DNA of 64,000 nt, taken from positions 1,240,001 to 1,304,000 of the forward strand of contig NC_012669.1 in assembly GCF_000023105.1 (NCBI RefSeq), in the 5' to 3' direction. Every line of letters begins with the position of its first letter. The stretch's first letter is position 1. Of this stretch, positions 1 through 8,775 are shown in pieces. The notes beneath the pieces are model-generated. The model saw only the letters and a list, made by a program, of their open reading frames with translations, was not told where the DNA came from and did no database searches. The translations under genes and the position numbers were made by a program. This stretch comes from Beutenbergia cavernae DSM 12333 (GTDB taxonomy: Bacteria; Actinomycetota; Actinomycetes; Actinomycetales; Beutenbergiaceae).

Positions 1-581
1 GCGTTGACGACGACGTCGTGCTTCGCCTTCGCCTCCCGCCCGCACACCAGGCCGATCCGATGGGGCAGGAACGGGAGCGGGCGCTTCCGGTCGGCGTCGA
101 ACAGGCCCTCCGCCGCGAGGACCCGGCGCAGCTGCTCGATGCGGGCGAGGAGATCGCCGATGCCGACGGCACGGATGTCCCGTGCCTGCATCGTGAGCGT
201 GCCGCGCTTGGGCCAGAAGCTGGGCTTCGCGTGGACGACGACGTGGGCGCCGGTCTCGAGCGGCGTCGCGATGGCCGCCATCAGCCGGGGCATCGCGGTC
301 ACGCTGAGCGACATGTCGGCGTCGGTGTCCCGGAGCGTGAAGAACGACATCCCGGACCGCCGGTTCAGCTCGACGACCTGGCCCTCGATCCACACGGGCG
401 ACATGCGGTCGACGTACTCCGAGATCTTCGAGGCGAGCACGCGGACCGGCCACGGGTGCTCCGGCGAGGTGTCGAGCGCTCGGGCGGCGAGCGGGGGGCG
501 CTGGCCGGGCGCCGCGGCGCGGGGTGCCGCCGGGCCGGTACCGCCCTCGGCGCGCTCCGGGGTCACGGGGACGTCGGTCAT
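1..581 (-). CDS. xseA: Exodeoxyribonuclease VII large subunit (3' end cut by window edge)
   Basis: Large subunit of exonuclease VII, which with XseB degrades single-stranded DNA. The reverse strand is open from an ATG at 581 to the window edge (193 codons; the C-terminal part is missing). About 37 Ala/Pro/Arg-rich residues come first. The OB-fold nucleic-acid binding domain follows, recognisable from '[17 protein letters not shown]' and '[16 protein letters not shown]'. The fragment ends in the start of the catalytic domain, '[18 protein letters not shown]'. It diverges from ispH; only 65 bp separate the two start codons. CAGGCT lies 7 nt before the ATG, a weak form of the leaderless -10 seen at other genes here. 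No small-subunit gene (xseB) is in the window; it would be expected just beyond this edge. Confidence 0.95.
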   Translation of the reverse strand, partial: MTDVPVTPERAEGGTGPAAPRAAAPGQRPPLAARALDTSPEHPWPVRVLASKISEYVDRMSPVWIEGQVVELNRRSGMSFFTLRDTDADMSLSVTAMPRLMAAIATPLETGAHVVVHAKPSFWPKRGTLTMQARDIRAVGIGDLLARIEQLRRVLAAEGLFDADRKRPLPFLPHRIGLVCGREAKAKHDVVVN

Positions 582-634
582 GGCCCCCAGCCTGCCGCAC
601 GACGGCGACAACCGGGCGGGCCAGTACCGCCACG

Positions 635-640
635 TACGAT
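635..640 (+). promoter_or_regulatory. -10 hexamer TACGAT, leaderless start of ispH
   Basis: TACGAT ends 6 nt before the GTG at 647, so transcription would begin at or next to the start codon. No Shine-Dalgarno sequence is present and no clear -35 box is seen. Confidence 0.5.
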
Positions 641-646
641 GAACGG

Positions 647-1699
647 GTGACCCAGACGGCCCCCCAGACCTCGGCCCCGCCGACCGTACCCGGCCCTCGC
701 CGCGTGCTGCTGGCGGCGCCGCGCGGCTACTGCGCCGGCGTGGACCGCGCCGTCGAGGCGGTGGAACGTGCGCTCGAGCACTACGGCGCCCCCGTCTACG
801 TGCGCAAGGAGATCGTGCACAACAAGTACGTCGTCGAGACGCTGACGGCGCGCGGCGCGGTGTTCGTCGAGGAGACGGACCAGGTGCCCGAGGGGGAGCG
901 CGTCATCTTCTCCGCGCACGGCGTCTCGCCGGCCGTGCACGCCCAGGCGGCGGCGCGGTCCCTGCAGACGATCGACGCCACGTGCCCGCTCGTGACGAAG
1001 GTGCACAAGGAGGCGGTCCGGTTCGCCCGGGAGGACTTCGACATCCTGCTCATCGGGCACGACGGGCACGAGGAGGTCGAAGGCACCGCGGGCGAGGCGC
1101 CGGACCACGTGCAGCTCGTCAACGGCCCCGACGCCGTGGATGCCGTCTCGGTGCGCGACCCGGAGCGGGTCGTGTGGCTGTCCCAGACGACGCTGTCGGT
1201 GGACGAGACGATGGACACGGTGCGGCGCCTGCGCGAGCGGTTCCCGGCCATGCAGGACCCGCCCAGCGACGACATCTGCTACGCCACCCAGAACCGTCAG
1301 GTCGCGGTGAAGAAGCTGGCGCCGGACTGCGACCTCGTCATCGTCGTGGGGTCCGCGAACTCGTCGAACTCCGTGCGCCTCGTGGAGGTCGCGCTCGACG
1401 CCGGGGCGCGCTCGTCCTACCGGATCGACCAGGCGTCCGAGCTGCGGGACGAGTGGTTCGACGGCGTCACGACCGTCGGTCTCACCTCCGGTGCCTCGGT
1501 GCCGGAGATCCTCGTGCGCGACGTGCTCGACGCGCTCGCCACCCGTGGGTACGGCGAGGTCGAGGAGGTCCGCACGGCGACCGAGGACCTCATGTTCTCG
1601 CTCCCGCGGGAGCTGCGCGCCGACCTCAAGACCGCGGGATCCGGGGACACGCGGCCGCGACGCGAGAACCGACGTTCGCTGAGCGTCGAGCCGGCCTGA
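647..1699 (+). CDS. ispH: 4-hydroxy-3-methylbut-2-enyl diphosphate reductase
   Basis: Last enzyme of the MEP pathway. It reduces HMBPP to isopentenyl and dimethylallyl diphosphate with a [4Fe-4S] cluster in the cytosol. The 350-residue protein has the three cluster cysteines in family context: Cys29 in '[10 protein letters not shown]', Cys113 in '[11 protein letters not shown]' and Cys211 in '[11 protein letters not shown]'. 'SAHGVSP' carries a substrate-binding His. The frame is open further upstream, but that part is low-complexity and overlaps xseA. GTG 647 is preferred because a TACGAT hexamer ends 6 nt before it. The last ~25 residues are basic and unlike the family core. It converges with rmuC, with 21 bp between the stop codons. 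Confidence 0.97.
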   Translation: MTQTAPQTSAPPTVPGPRRVLLAAPRGYCAGVDRAVEAVERALEHYGAPVYVRKEIVHNKYVVETLTARGAVFVEETDQVPEGERVIFSAHGVSPAVHAQAAARSLQTIDATCPLVTKVHKEAVRFAREDFDILLIGHDGHEEVEGTAGEAPDHVQLVNGPDAVDAVSVRDPERVVWLSQTTLSVDETMDTVRRLRERFPAMQDPPSDDICYATQNRQVAVKKLAPDCDLVIVVGSANSSNSVRLVEVALDAGARSSYRIDQASELRDEWFDGVTTVGLTSGASVPEILVRDVLDALATRGYGEVEEVRTATEDLMFSLPRELRADLKTAGSGDTRPRRENRRSLSVEPA

Positions 1700-1720
1700 G
1701 ACCGGCCGGCCGGCACCGCG

Positions 1721-3292
1721 TCAGGACGCGGAGCTCGCCCGACCGGCGGGCCGCTCGTCGTCGCCCGGCGCGGCCCGCTCGATGAGGAACAGGGTGTCGT
1801 CGCGGTCGGCGTCGAGCACGGCGCGCCGTTCGGCGGCGGCGTTGCGGAGCTTGACCGGCTCGTCGGGATCGAGGTGCGCGGGGTACAGGTCGGGCTTCTG
1901 GCTCGGGACCGCGAGGACCTCGAGGGGCGGGGGCACGTCCAGGTCCGGCTCCAGGCCCTGCAGCGCACTGAACTTGCGGGCCTGTGTGACGACCCGGCTG
2001 TCGAGCGACGAGCTCATCTTGTTGAACGCGTCGACCGTCGAGTTGAGCCGCTTCGCGAGCGTCGAGAGGTGCCCGCCGAACACGCTGAGCCTCTTGTGCA
2101 GCTCGCGTCCGACCGAGAAGACCTGCTGCGCCTCCGCGGCGAGCATCTCCTGCCGCCACGTGTAGCCGACGGTCCGCAGGAGTGCCACGAGCGTCGACGG
2201 CGTCGCAATGACGACGTCCTGCGCAAAGGCGTGCTCGAGCAGAGTGGGGTCCTGTTCGAGCGCCGCGTTCAGGAACACCTCGGCGGGCACGAACATCACC
2301 GTGAACTCGGGAGAGCCCTCGACGTGGTGCCCGTAGTCCTTCGCGCCGAGGTCGTCGATGTGCCGGCGCAGGTGCCGAGCGTGCGCCGCCAGGCGCTTGG
2401 CCCGGGTCTCGTCGTCGCGCGCCTCCATGGCTTCGAGGTAGCCGCTGAAGGCGACCTTCGAGTCCACGACGATCTGCTTGCGCCCCGGGAGCTTGACGAC
2501 GAGGTCCGGCCGCAGCGTGCCGTCGGCCACCGTCTCCTGCTCCTCGAAGTCGACGTGCTCGACCATGCCGGCCGCCTCGACGATGCGACGCAGCTGCAGC
2601 TCGCCCCACCGGCCGCGGACCTGCGGTGCCCGGAGCGCGGTGACGAGCTGGCTCGTCTCCGTACGGAGCTGCTCGGAGGACTGCTGCATGGCGCGCACCT
2701 GCTCGGCGAGCGCCGTGTGCGCCGCGAGCCGCGCCTTCTCGGCCTCGGTCATCTCGGACTTCACGTCCCCCAGCGTGCGGGTCAGCGGCTCCACGAGCTG
2801 CTTGACCGCCTGCTCGCGCTTGGCGAGCTCGGCCGCGCTCTCGACCTGGGTCCGCTTGAGCCGTTCCTCGGCCTGGGCGAGGAACTGCTGGGTGTTGGCG
2901 GCAAGGGCCTTCCGCGAGAGTGTCTCGAACTCGTCGGCCAGCCGCTTGGAGTCGGCGCGCAGCTCCTCCACGCGCTCGCGAGCGGCGGTGCGTTCCCGCT
3001 CGAGCTGGACCTCCGCGCGGTGCTCGGCCTCCGCGACCCGACGGTCGGCGTCGTCCCGCTCCTCCTCCACCCGGCGGGCAGTGACGCGGCGCTCGTCCTC
3101 CAGCCGCCCCGCCCACGCCCGGTCGGCGGCCTCGGCGGAGCGCTCGGCGGCGGCGGCGCGCTCCTGCGCGGCTCGGCGGTCCGAGCCGAGCCGAGCACGT
3201 TCGCTACCGGCCCGCGCTGTGGCCGCGAACCAGCCGACGGCGCCGCCGATCACCAGGGCGGCGATCGCGATCAGCAGGTCGGTGGTGTCCAT
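1721..3292 (-). CDS. rmuC: RmuC-family DNA recombination protein
   Basis: RmuC proteins limit inversion at short inverted repeats in E. coli and are predicted to have a nuclease-like fold; the biochemical role is not settled. This 523-residue protein has an N-terminal membrane anchor (about residues 6-26, 'LLIAIAALVIGGAVGWFA'). A long charged coiled coil follows, rich in Arg/Glu/Ala (about 30-190). The conserved RmuC domain comes after it, with 'GRWGELQLRRIVEAAGM' and 'RPDLVVKLPGRKQIVVDSK'. The ATG at 3292 is chosen because it places the anchor at the very N-terminus; an in-frame ATG lies 30 bp upstream and the ribosome site is weak. It runs in the same direction as the phosphotransferase-like gene, but a strong hairpin lies between them. 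Confidence 0.9.
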   Translation of the reverse strand: MDTTDLLIAIAALVIGGAVGWFAATARAGSERARLGSDRRAAQERAAAAERSAEAADRAWAGRLEDERRVTARRVEEERDDADRRVAEAEHRAEVQLERERTAARERVEELRADSKRLADEFETLSRKALAANTQQFLAQAEERLKRTQVESAAELAKREQAVKQLVEPLTRTLGDVKSEMTEAEKARLAAHTALAEQVRAMQQSSEQLRTETSQLVTALRAPQVRGRWGELQLRRIVEAAGMVEHVDFEEQETVADGTLRPDLVVKLPGRKQIVVDSKVAFSGYLEAMEARDDETRAKRLAAHARHLRRHIDDLGAKDYGHHVEGSPEFTVMFVPAEVFLNAALEQDPTLLEHAFAQDVVIATPSTLVALLRTVGYTWRQEMLAAEAQQVFSVGRELHKRLSVFGGHLSTLAKRLNSTVDAFNKMSSSLDSRVVTQARKFSALQGLEPDLDVPPPLEVLAVPSQKPDLYPAHLDPDEPVKLRNAAAERRAVLDADRDDTLFLIERAAPGDDERPAGRASSAS

Positions 3293-3371
3293 GGAGCCGA
3301 GTCCATCACGAGGCGCCGACATCGGCGTCGTGCCGGGCCGAGTGCCACCGGATCCCACGCCGCTGCCTGCG

Positions 3372-3414
3372 GTGCTACGCCACCGCCCCGCCAGGCGGAG
3401 CAGTGACGTAGCAC
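3372..3414 (-). terminator. 21-bp hairpin stem with strand-specific G-U pairs
   Basis: Read on the reverse strand, the 43 bases fold back completely. There are 18 Watson-Crick pairs plus three pairs (positions 9, 13 and 16 of the stem) that are U-G wobbles in the reverse-strand RNA. They would be A-C mismatches in the forward-strand RNA. The element starts 55 nt after the stop of the reverse-strand gene ending at 3470 and ends 79 nt before the rmuC start. No U-tract follows, so a terminator or RNA-stability element is inferred. Confidence 0.55.
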
Positions 3415-3469
3415 CGTGCGGCAGCCCCGCAGTCCCAGCGCAGTCCCACGGACAGGGCGGACGCGGGGC

Positions 3470-4672
3470 TCAGTGCACCAGCGCCGCCACGTCGAGCAGC
3501 TGCGCGAACGCCGGCGTCCCCGAGAGGTGGGTGAGCAGATGCGTGACGTTCCGGTCGGCGAAGTCCCGTTCCGGAGCGTCGGCACCTGGCGCGCTGGCCG
3601 CGGCGTGGGCGTCCAGCGCCACCCCGACCTCTCCCATCACGTAGTTGCAGATGCTCATCGCGTGCCCGCGGAACGACCCGTCGTCGAGAGCCGGGACGCC
3701 GTCGGCCACGCTGGCGTAGCCCTCCACGAGCGCGCGTGCCCCGGCCACGTTGACGGCGCCGCCGGGGTCGATGCTCCAGGTCGCGAGCGCATCGGCGAGC
3801 TCCCACGCCGGGGGCTGCCCGCCGGCGTGCTCCCAGCCGGCGACGACGAGTGTCCCGTCGTGCTCGCGCCGGACCTTCGCGGGGCCGAGGGAGTTGTGCG
3901 TGAGCACGGCGCTGCCGGCGTCGACGGGCGCCTCACCGAGCGACGCCAGGCCGTCGAGCGTCGGCACGGCCGCGGCGAACGCGTCCGCCCAGCTCACCCC
4001 GGCAGCGCGGGCCCGCGCTGCGACGTCCGCCCAGGGCTCGTCCGCGAACCGTGCCTCGTGCCACGGCGAGACGCGGTCCACCTCGAGGCGCAGGCCGTGG
4101 ATCGTGGCGAGGACGGCGCCGACGCGGCGCGTGCTCAGTGCGCTCACCGGCGCGGCGAGCGGCGGTGCGGAGTGGCGCCAGGTGGTGACACGCCACGGGA
4201 CGCCGTCGATCTCCTCGACGACGGCGCCCGCACGGCTGCGCACCGGGGCGGGCAGCTGCACGCCGGCCGCGGCGGCCGCCTCCTGCAGCTCGACGTCGCG
4301 TTCCGCCGGGACGATGGGCCACCAGTTCTCGGCGCTGCGGACGGCCCAGCGTCCGCCGTCGGTCTCCAGGGACCACAGGCGGCCCAGGTCGTCGGCGCGC
4401 TGGACGGACGCCATGGGGCTCGTCATCGCGCCGAGGTCGAACCGTTCGGCGACGACGGCGGCGAGGCTCGGGTCGGCGACGTCGGCCGTCCCGCGCAGGC
4501 GGTCGACCTCCGTCTTGAGGTCCGGCCAGGTGCGGAACCCGTACTGCTGCGCGAGTGCCGCCTGGGCGGCGGCCAGCGTCGTTGTCGGGTCCTGGTCCCG
4601 CAGACCCGCGAGCAGGTCCTTGGCCTGCCGGCGCAGGTGGTCGAGGTTCGGGTTGTCGGGGAGCGTCTTCAT
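3470..4672 (-). CDS. Aminoglycoside phosphotransferase-like protein with ankyrin-associated N-terminus
   Basis: A 400-residue soluble protein. The first ~80 residues ('NLDHLRRQAKDLLAGLRD', 'QYGFRTWPDLKTEVDRL') match the short helical segment often found before ankyrin repeats in bacterial proteins. The rest looks like a kinase/aminoglycoside-phosphotransferase fold: a catalytic-loop-like 'VLTHNSLGPAKVRR' (about 268-281), where family members usually have H-x-D, and a metal-loop-like 'VVAGWEHAGGQPPAWELA' in place of the usual D-x-D-x-A. The expected catalytic Asp after His is Ser here, so catalysis is doubtful. The ATG at 4672 has a good Shine-Dalgarno (GAGGTG, about 9 nt upstream). It diverges from ychF. 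Substrate unknown. Confidence 0.7.
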   Translation of the reverse strand: MKTLPDNPNLDHLRRQAKDLLAGLRDQDPTTTLAAAQAALAQQYGFRTWPDLKTEVDRLRGTADVADPSLAAVVAERFDLGAMTSPMASVQRADDLGRLWSLETDGGRWAVRSAENWWPIVPAERDVELQEAAAAAGVQLPAPVRSRAGAVVEEIDGVPWRVTTWRHSAPPLAAPVSALSTRRVGAVLATIHGLRLEVDRVSPWHEARFADEPWADVAARARAAGVSWADAFAAAVPTLDGLASLGEAPVDAGSAVLTHNSLGPAKVRREHDGTLVVAGWEHAGGQPPAWELADALATWSIDPGGAVNVAGARALVEGYASVADGVPALDDGSFRGHAMSICNYVMGEVGVALDAHAAASAPGADAPERDFADRNVTHLLTHLSGTPAFAQLLDVAALVH

Positions 4673-4892
4673 GTCGGAACACCTCGCTCGTCGCCCGGAC
4701 TCGCACGGGCTGAGCATCGGTAGGTGTTCGGGTACGGCACACCCACTCAGATCGGGTGGCTTCCAGCCTTCCGGCGAGTCTCGACGCGATCCCGCTCGCG
4801 TTGGGACAGACGGTAGACCCGGCTCTCGGCGTGGTCAACGGGTGGGTCTCGACGTCGGGGGCCGCCCAGGCATCCACGTAGACTCACCGCAC
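4673..4892. other. Divergent intergenic region between phosphotransferase-like gene and ychF
   Basis: 220 bp with start codons at both ends. CACCC(N9)GGGTG forms a short dyad near 4739-4757. The ychF -10 element is at the right end. I see no further gene or RNA here. Confidence 0.4.
4879..4884 (+). promoter_or_regulatory. -10 hexamer TAGACT, leaderless start of ychF
   Basis: TAGACT ends 8 nt before the GTG at 4893. No ribosome binding site is visible between them. Confidence 0.45.
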
Positions 4893-5978
4893 GTGGCCCT
4901 CACCATCGGCATCGTCGGACTGCCCAACGTCGGCAAGTCCACCCTCTTCAATGCGCTGACCCGCGCCCAGGTCCTCGCCGCGAACTACCCGTTCGCGACG
5001 ATCGAGCCCAACGTCGGCGTCGTCCCGCTGCCCGACCCGCGCCTGGACACGCTGGCCGGCATCTTCGGGAGCGAGCGCATCGTTCCCGCGACGGTGTCGT
5101 TCGTCGACATCGCGGGCATCGTCAAGGGCGCGAGCGAGGGGGAGGGGCTCGGCAACCAGTTCCTCGCGAACATCCGCGAGGCTGACGCGATCTGCATGGT
5201 GACCCGGGCGTTCGCGGACCCCGACGTCGTGCACGTCGACGGCCGCGTCGACGCTCTCGCCGACGTCGAGATCCTCACCACCGAGCTCATCCTCGCCGAC
5301 CTCCAGACGCTCGAGAAGGCGATCCCGCGCCTCGAGAAGGAGGTCAAGGGTAAGAAGAGCGACGCCGCTGTCCTCGCCACGGCCGTCCGTGCCAAGCAGC
5401 TGCTGGAGACCGGGACGACGCTCGACGCCGCGGGCGGCGACGACGGGCTGGACCCGGCGATCCTGGACACGTTCCAGCTCATGACGGCGAAGCCCTTCAT
5501 CTACGTCGTCAACACGGACGACGCCGGGCTCGGGAACGAGGCGTTCCAGGCTGAGCTGCGCGCCGCGTGGGCGCCGGCCGACGTGATCTTCCTCGACGCC
5601 AAGTTCGAGTCCGAGCTCGTGGAGCTCGACCCCGAGGACGCGGCGGAGATGCTCGCCGAGTCCGGTCAGCCGGAGTCCGGGCTCGACCAGCTCGCGCGCG
5701 TCGGCTTCCACACGCTCGGCCTCCAGACCTACCTCACGGCGGGTCCGAAGGAGTCGCGCGCCTGGACGATCCACCAGGGCTGGACGGCGCCCCAGGCGGC
5801 GGGCGTCATTCATACGGACTTCCAGAAGGGCTTCATCAAGGCGGAGGTCGTGTCGTTCGCCGACCTCGTCGACGCCGGCAGCATGGCCGAGGCGAAGGCG
5901 CGCGGCCGGGTGCGCATGGAGGGCAAGGACTACGTGATGCGCGACGGCGACGTCGTGGAGTTCCGCTTCAGCGTCTGA
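4893..5978 (+). CDS. ychF: YchF family redox-responsive ATPase
   Basis: Universally conserved Obg-related P-loop protein that prefers ATP and associates with ribosomes; it represses oxidative-stress responses in E. coli. The 361-residue length equals the family norm. The P-loop is 'GLPNVGKSTLFNALT' at residues 8-22. Switch II is 'FVDIAGIVKGASEGEGLGN'. In place of the G4 NKxD there is 'YVVNTDDAG', close to the NxxE form that explains the ATP preference. The C-terminal TGS domain ends 'GKDYVMRDGDVVEFRFSV'. The GTG start is fixed by the family N-terminus and the preceding -10 box. It is monocistronic by spacing. Confidence 0.97.
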   Translation: MALTIGIVGLPNVGKSTLFNALTRAQVLAANYPFATIEPNVGVVPLPDPRLDTLAGIFGSERIVPATVSFVDIAGIVKGASEGEGLGNQFLANIREADAICMVTRAFADPDVVHVDGRVDALADVEILTTELILADLQTLEKAIPRLEKEVKGKKSDAAVLATAVRAKQLLETGTTLDAAGGDDGLDPAILDTFQLMTAKPFIYVVNTDDAGLGNEAFQAELRAAWAPADVIFLDAKFESELVELDPEDAAEMLAESGQPESGLDQLARVGFHTLGLQTYLTAGPKESRAWTIHQGWTAPQAAGVIHTDFQKGFIKAEVVSFADLVDAGSMAEAKARGRVRMEGKDYVMRDGDVVEFRFSV

Positions 5979-6014
5979 GCGTCAGGCAGTCCCGGGCGAG
6001 CACCAGCGGGCCAG

Positions 6015-6623
6015 TCATGGGCGCTGCCCCTCCTCGCGTGGCTCTGCCCGATCGAATCCGACGTGCAGCACGTCGTCCAGGTCGTCGGCGTCGAGCGTGT
6101 TGTGGCGGAACCGCACGGAGCCGCCCACCCGCCGGTCGAGACCTTCGCCTTCGAGGTGCAGCCGGCGGCGCAGCGTCGTGCCCCCGGGCAGCTCGGCGCT
6201 GATGCGCAGGTCGAACCAGGTCCGGTCGTCTCCGCTGCCGGTGTGCTCGATCGCCCGCTCCACGGTCCCGACGGCGACCCGGCCGTCGGCGAAGCACGCC
6301 TGCTCTCGTCGTCCGGAGGCGACCAGAGCCGCGACGACCCCGCCCATGGCGAGGACAGCCGGGATGCCCCAGATCCACCAGTACAGGACCGTGCGATCGG
6401 TGTCGGTGACGCTGGACCAGACGGCCAGCGCGATCGAGCCGAACGGCGCGATAAGGAGCAGCGCGATGCCTGCCAGCATCGTCGCCGTGCTGATGGTCTC
6501 GACCTTCGACCAGTACCGGATGCGCGCCCGGGTCTCGGGGGTGCGCGCCGCCGCCATCCACTCCCGGGTCTGCTCGTCGGTCGCGATCAGGCCCAGGAGG
6601 GAGAGGTGCTTCATGGGGTTCAC
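6015..6623 (-). CDS. Hypothetical two-helix membrane protein
   Basis: 202 residues with two hydrophobic segments: about 50-70 ('MLAGIALLLIAPFGSIAL') and 81-105 ('WIWGIPAVLAMGGVVAALVA'). A ~90-residue soluble C-terminal part follows, with a beta-rich look ('RTWFDLRISAELPGGTTL', 'GSVRFRHNTLDADDLDDVL'). That part resembles the extracytoplasmic domain of other small actinobacterial membrane proteins, but I recognise no family. The GTG at 6623 overlaps the TGA of the upstream gene (GTGA) and has GGGGAGAG just before it, so translational coupling is likely; an in-frame ATG lies three codons later. Presumably it works with the gene at 6620-7384. Confidence 0.7.
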   Translation of the reverse strand: MNPMKHLSLLGLIATDEQTREWMAAARTPETRARIRYWSKVETISTATMLAGIALLLIAPFGSIALAVWSSVTDTDRTVLYWWIWGIPAVLAMGGVVAALVASGRREQACFADGRVAVGTVERAIEHTGSGDDRTWFDLRISAELPGGTTLRRRLHLEGEGLDRRVGGSVRFRHNTLDADDLDDVLHVGFDRAEPREEGQRP

Positions 6624-7384
6624 TGTGCTCTCCCCTCGGCCTTCCGGCGCAGCTTCGCCCGGATCCTCGCCAGCTTCTTCGGCACCGGTACCGGCGTCAC
6701 GATCACCTCGTCTCCGGACTCGCGGGGCTCGGTGACGAGCATCCAGCGGTGCTCCGTGGCGACGCCGGCGGTCTGGGAGACCGGGAGGTGGAGGAAGAAG
6801 TAGCCGCCGGCCAGCTGCGGGCCGAACAGCGTCGTCGACGAGATGGGCCCCGAGCCCGAGGGTGGCAGCGTCGTGCGCAGCCACTGCTCGAACGCTTCGT
6901 GGATCTCCGCGGCGCGCCGGTGGTCGAGCCGGTGGTCGAGGGCAATGTACGTCGCCCAGCCGGTGGCCTCCCCGTCGTTGTAGTCGACCGACGCGCGGTG
7001 GATCGAGTGCGCGACGCCGTGCTCGAGGATCCACTCGTTCTCGGCCCGCAGGTCCTTGAGGATGCTCAGGCGCAGGGCGAGGACTCCGACGGTGATGAGC
7101 AGCCAGACCCCGACGGCGGCCCAGACGATCCAAGCGTTCCACGGCTGGCCGTCGAAGTCGTCGCTGAGCAGGTTGCCCGACCAGCCCTCGCCGGGATCCG
7201 TGACGATGCCCCAGATGAGGAAGCCGAGCGCGGCGAGGGGGAGGGCCACCCAGAAGACCGGAGCGTGGACGAGCTCGGTGCTGCGCAGGTCCTCGCTGCC
7301 GGCCCACTTCGCGACCTCGTCGACGGACTCTGGCCGCGGAACGTCGCTCGGGCGCGCGAGCCGTGCCGGCATCGAACCATGCAT
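6620..7384 (-). CDS. Hypothetical two-helix membrane protein
   Basis: 254 residues. A polar N-terminus ('RPESVDEVAKWAGSEDLRS') is followed by a helix at about 45-65 ('VFWVALPLAALGFLIWGI') and another at about 90-110 ('IVWAAVGVWLLITVGVLAL'). The remaining ~140 residues are soluble, with Trp/Tyr-rich stretches and a basic tail ('KKLARIRAKLRRKAEGRAQ'). No family recognised. The ATG at 7384 has GGAAGGAT as a ribosome site. Its stop overlaps the start of the downstream gene, so the two form an operon and probably a functional pair at the membrane. Confidence 0.7.
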   Translation of the reverse strand: MHGSMPARLARPSDVPRPESVDEVAKWAGSEDLRSTELVHAPVFWVALPLAALGFLIWGIVTDPGEGWSGNLLSDDFDGQPWNAWIVWAAVGVWLLITVGVLALRLSILKDLRAENEWILEHGVAHSIHRASVDYNDGEATGWATYIALDHRLDHRRAAEIHEAFEQWLRTTLPPSGSGPISSTTLFGPQLAGGYFFLHLPVSQTAGVATEHRWMLVTEPRESGDEVIVTPVPVPKKLARIRAKLRRKAEGRAQ

Positions 7385-7491
7385 GGGGGCATCCTTCCGT
7401 CGAGTCGAGCTGACGGCTCCTTCATCTCGTTCGGGTTGCGCATGTGCACCTGCTCGAGATGGCGCACAACCCGGATTCAGTGACGTGAGAG

Positions 7492-8184
7492 TCAGGCTGT
7501 GTGGAGTCCGAACTCGTTGCCGTCCGGGTCGGCCATGGCGAGGCGGCCGGCATGGTCGGAGAGAAGCGTGGCACCGAGCGCGACCAGCCGTTCCGCCTCG
7601 GTGGCGGGGTGCGCGGTGACCAGGTCGAAGCGCTGCCGACTCCCGGCGCCCCGCTCTCTGCCCCACGAGTCCCATGAGATCTTCGTGCCGCCGAGGGGCG
7701 ACTGGACAGCTGTCTGCTCGCCCTCGTCCAGCACGAGCGGCCAGGCCAAGGCGTCGCGCCAGAACAGGCCGACGTCTCGCGATCCGTCACAGGTCACCTC
7801 GCCGAGGTAGCCGGTGCCTGCCAGATAGGTGTTGCCCGGCTCGATGACGCACAGCTCGTTGCCGCCAGGGTCGGCCAGCACGACGAAGGTCGCGTCGGGT
7901 CCTTGGCCCACGTCAAGGTGGCGGCCGCCGAGGCGCAGCGCTGTCTCGACGGTTCGCTGCTGGTGCTCGAGGCTGCTGCTGGTCAGGTGCAGATGCAGCC
8001 GCCGCGGGCCGACCTGCACGGTGTCGGACGTGACGAAGCGGAGGCCGACCTGCTTCTGCTCACCCGGGACCAACGCTCCGCCGGGCTCCGCGAGGACCTC
8101 TCGGGCGAGCAGCCCGGCCCAGAAGGCAGCCACGGCGGTCGCGTCGGCGACGTCGAAGGCCACTGCTTCCAGCCGTAGAGCCAC
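7492..8184 (-). CDS. VOC family protein, two glyoxalase-like domains
   Basis: 230 residues made of two betaalphabetabetabeta VOC modules: about 1-115 ('VAFDVADATAVAAFWAGLL' ... 'VVLADPGGNELCVIEP') and 120-230 ('VGLFWRDALAWPLVLDEGE' ... 'LAMADPDGNEFGLHTA'). The two DPxGNE motifs carry the usual metal-binding Glu of each module. VOC proteins include glyoxalases, dioxygenases and drug-binding proteins, so the substrate cannot be given. GTG 8184 is the start because a TAGGGT hexamer ends 6 nt before it. It diverges from another VOC gene at 8372. Confidence 0.88.
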   Translation of the reverse strand: MALRLEAVAFDVADATAVAAFWAGLLAREVLAEPGGALVPGEQKQVGLRFVTSDTVQVGPRRLHLHLTSSSLEHQQRTVETALRLGGRHLDVGQGPDATFVVLADPGGNELCVIEPGNTYLAGTGYLGEVTCDGSRDVGLFWRDALAWPLVLDEGEQTAVQSPLGGTKISWDSWGRERGAGSRQRFDLVTAHPATEAERLVALGATLLSDHAGRLAMADPDGNEFGLHTA

Positions 8185-8190
8185 CGTTGC

Positions 8191-8196
8191 ACCCTA
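8191..8196 (-). promoter_or_regulatory. -10 hexamer TAGGGT, leaderless start of VOC gene
   Basis: On the reverse strand TAGGGT ends 6 nt before the GTG at 8184. No Shine-Dalgarno sequence is present. Confidence 0.45.
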
Positions 8197-8371
8197 CGGC
8201 GATGCTGACGGACCGAGGCCGCAGGCGCGTCACGGTCGGCGACCGCGTCGACGACGTCGACGTGCGCGCGGTGGTCGGCGCCGTTCCCGACCTCGTCGCG
8301 CAGGCGGAGGGGTCGATCGCCTCCCACCCACGCCTGTTGCGGGCGTGGACCGCGGGTGGAAGGTTGCGGCC

Positions 8372-8770
8372 ATGCCGACCGTCGCCCAGGTCAACCTGAT
8401 CGTCGCGGACCTCGAACGGAGTCGTGACTTCTACGAGGCGTTGGGGGTCGAGTTTCGAAGCCGCAATCGGCAGGGCGAGGGCCCTGCCGAGGCGTGGGTA
8501 TCGACGAACACGGGCGTGACGGTGGTGCTGCACTCGACCTCGTTCGCCTCGTGGTGGGACGAGACCGCGCCGCAGCCGTCCGCCGGCGGTCCGCAGGTGG
8601 ATCTCGAGCTCGAGTCCGTGGAGCGCCTCGAGGACGCCGTTGCACGCCTGCGTGCGCGCGGCGTGACCACCCTCAAGCCGCCCACCGACATGCCGTGGGG
8701 GCAGCGGTTCGCGATCGTCAGCGATCCCGACGGGCACCGCGTCGGGCTCAAGGCGGCGCTCGAGGGGTAG
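8372..8770 (+). CDS. VOC family protein, single domain
   Basis: 132 residues, one VOC module. It opens with 'MPTVAQVNLIVADLERSRDF', typical of fosfomycin/bleomycin-resistance-like proteins. 'VTVVLHSTSF' and the closing 'IVSDPDGHRVGLKA' follow; His stands where many family members have Glu in the last metal ligand. It probably acts as a homodimer (a family trait). The ATG at 8372 is supported by GGAAGG 9 nt upstream. The preceding ~190 bp carry no recognisable gene on either strand. Confidence 0.85.
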   Translation: MPTVAQVNLIVADLERSRDFYEALGVEFRSRNRQGEGPAEAWVSTNTGVTVVLHSTSFASWWDETAPQPSAGGPQVDLELESVERLEDAVARLRARGVTTLKPPTDMPWGQRFAIVSDPDGHRVGLKAALEG

Positions 8771-8775
8771 CCGGC

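Noticed and set aside
1700-1720. Terminator between ispH and rmuC (CCGGCCGGCCGG run)
   Set aside because: A self-complementary GC run without a clear loop or defined stem; too weak to annotate.
4877-4892. Long upstream extension of ychF
   Set aside because: The YchF family N-terminus begins exactly at the GTG (ALTIGIVGLPNVGKS). The upstream frame is antisense to the neighbouring gene.
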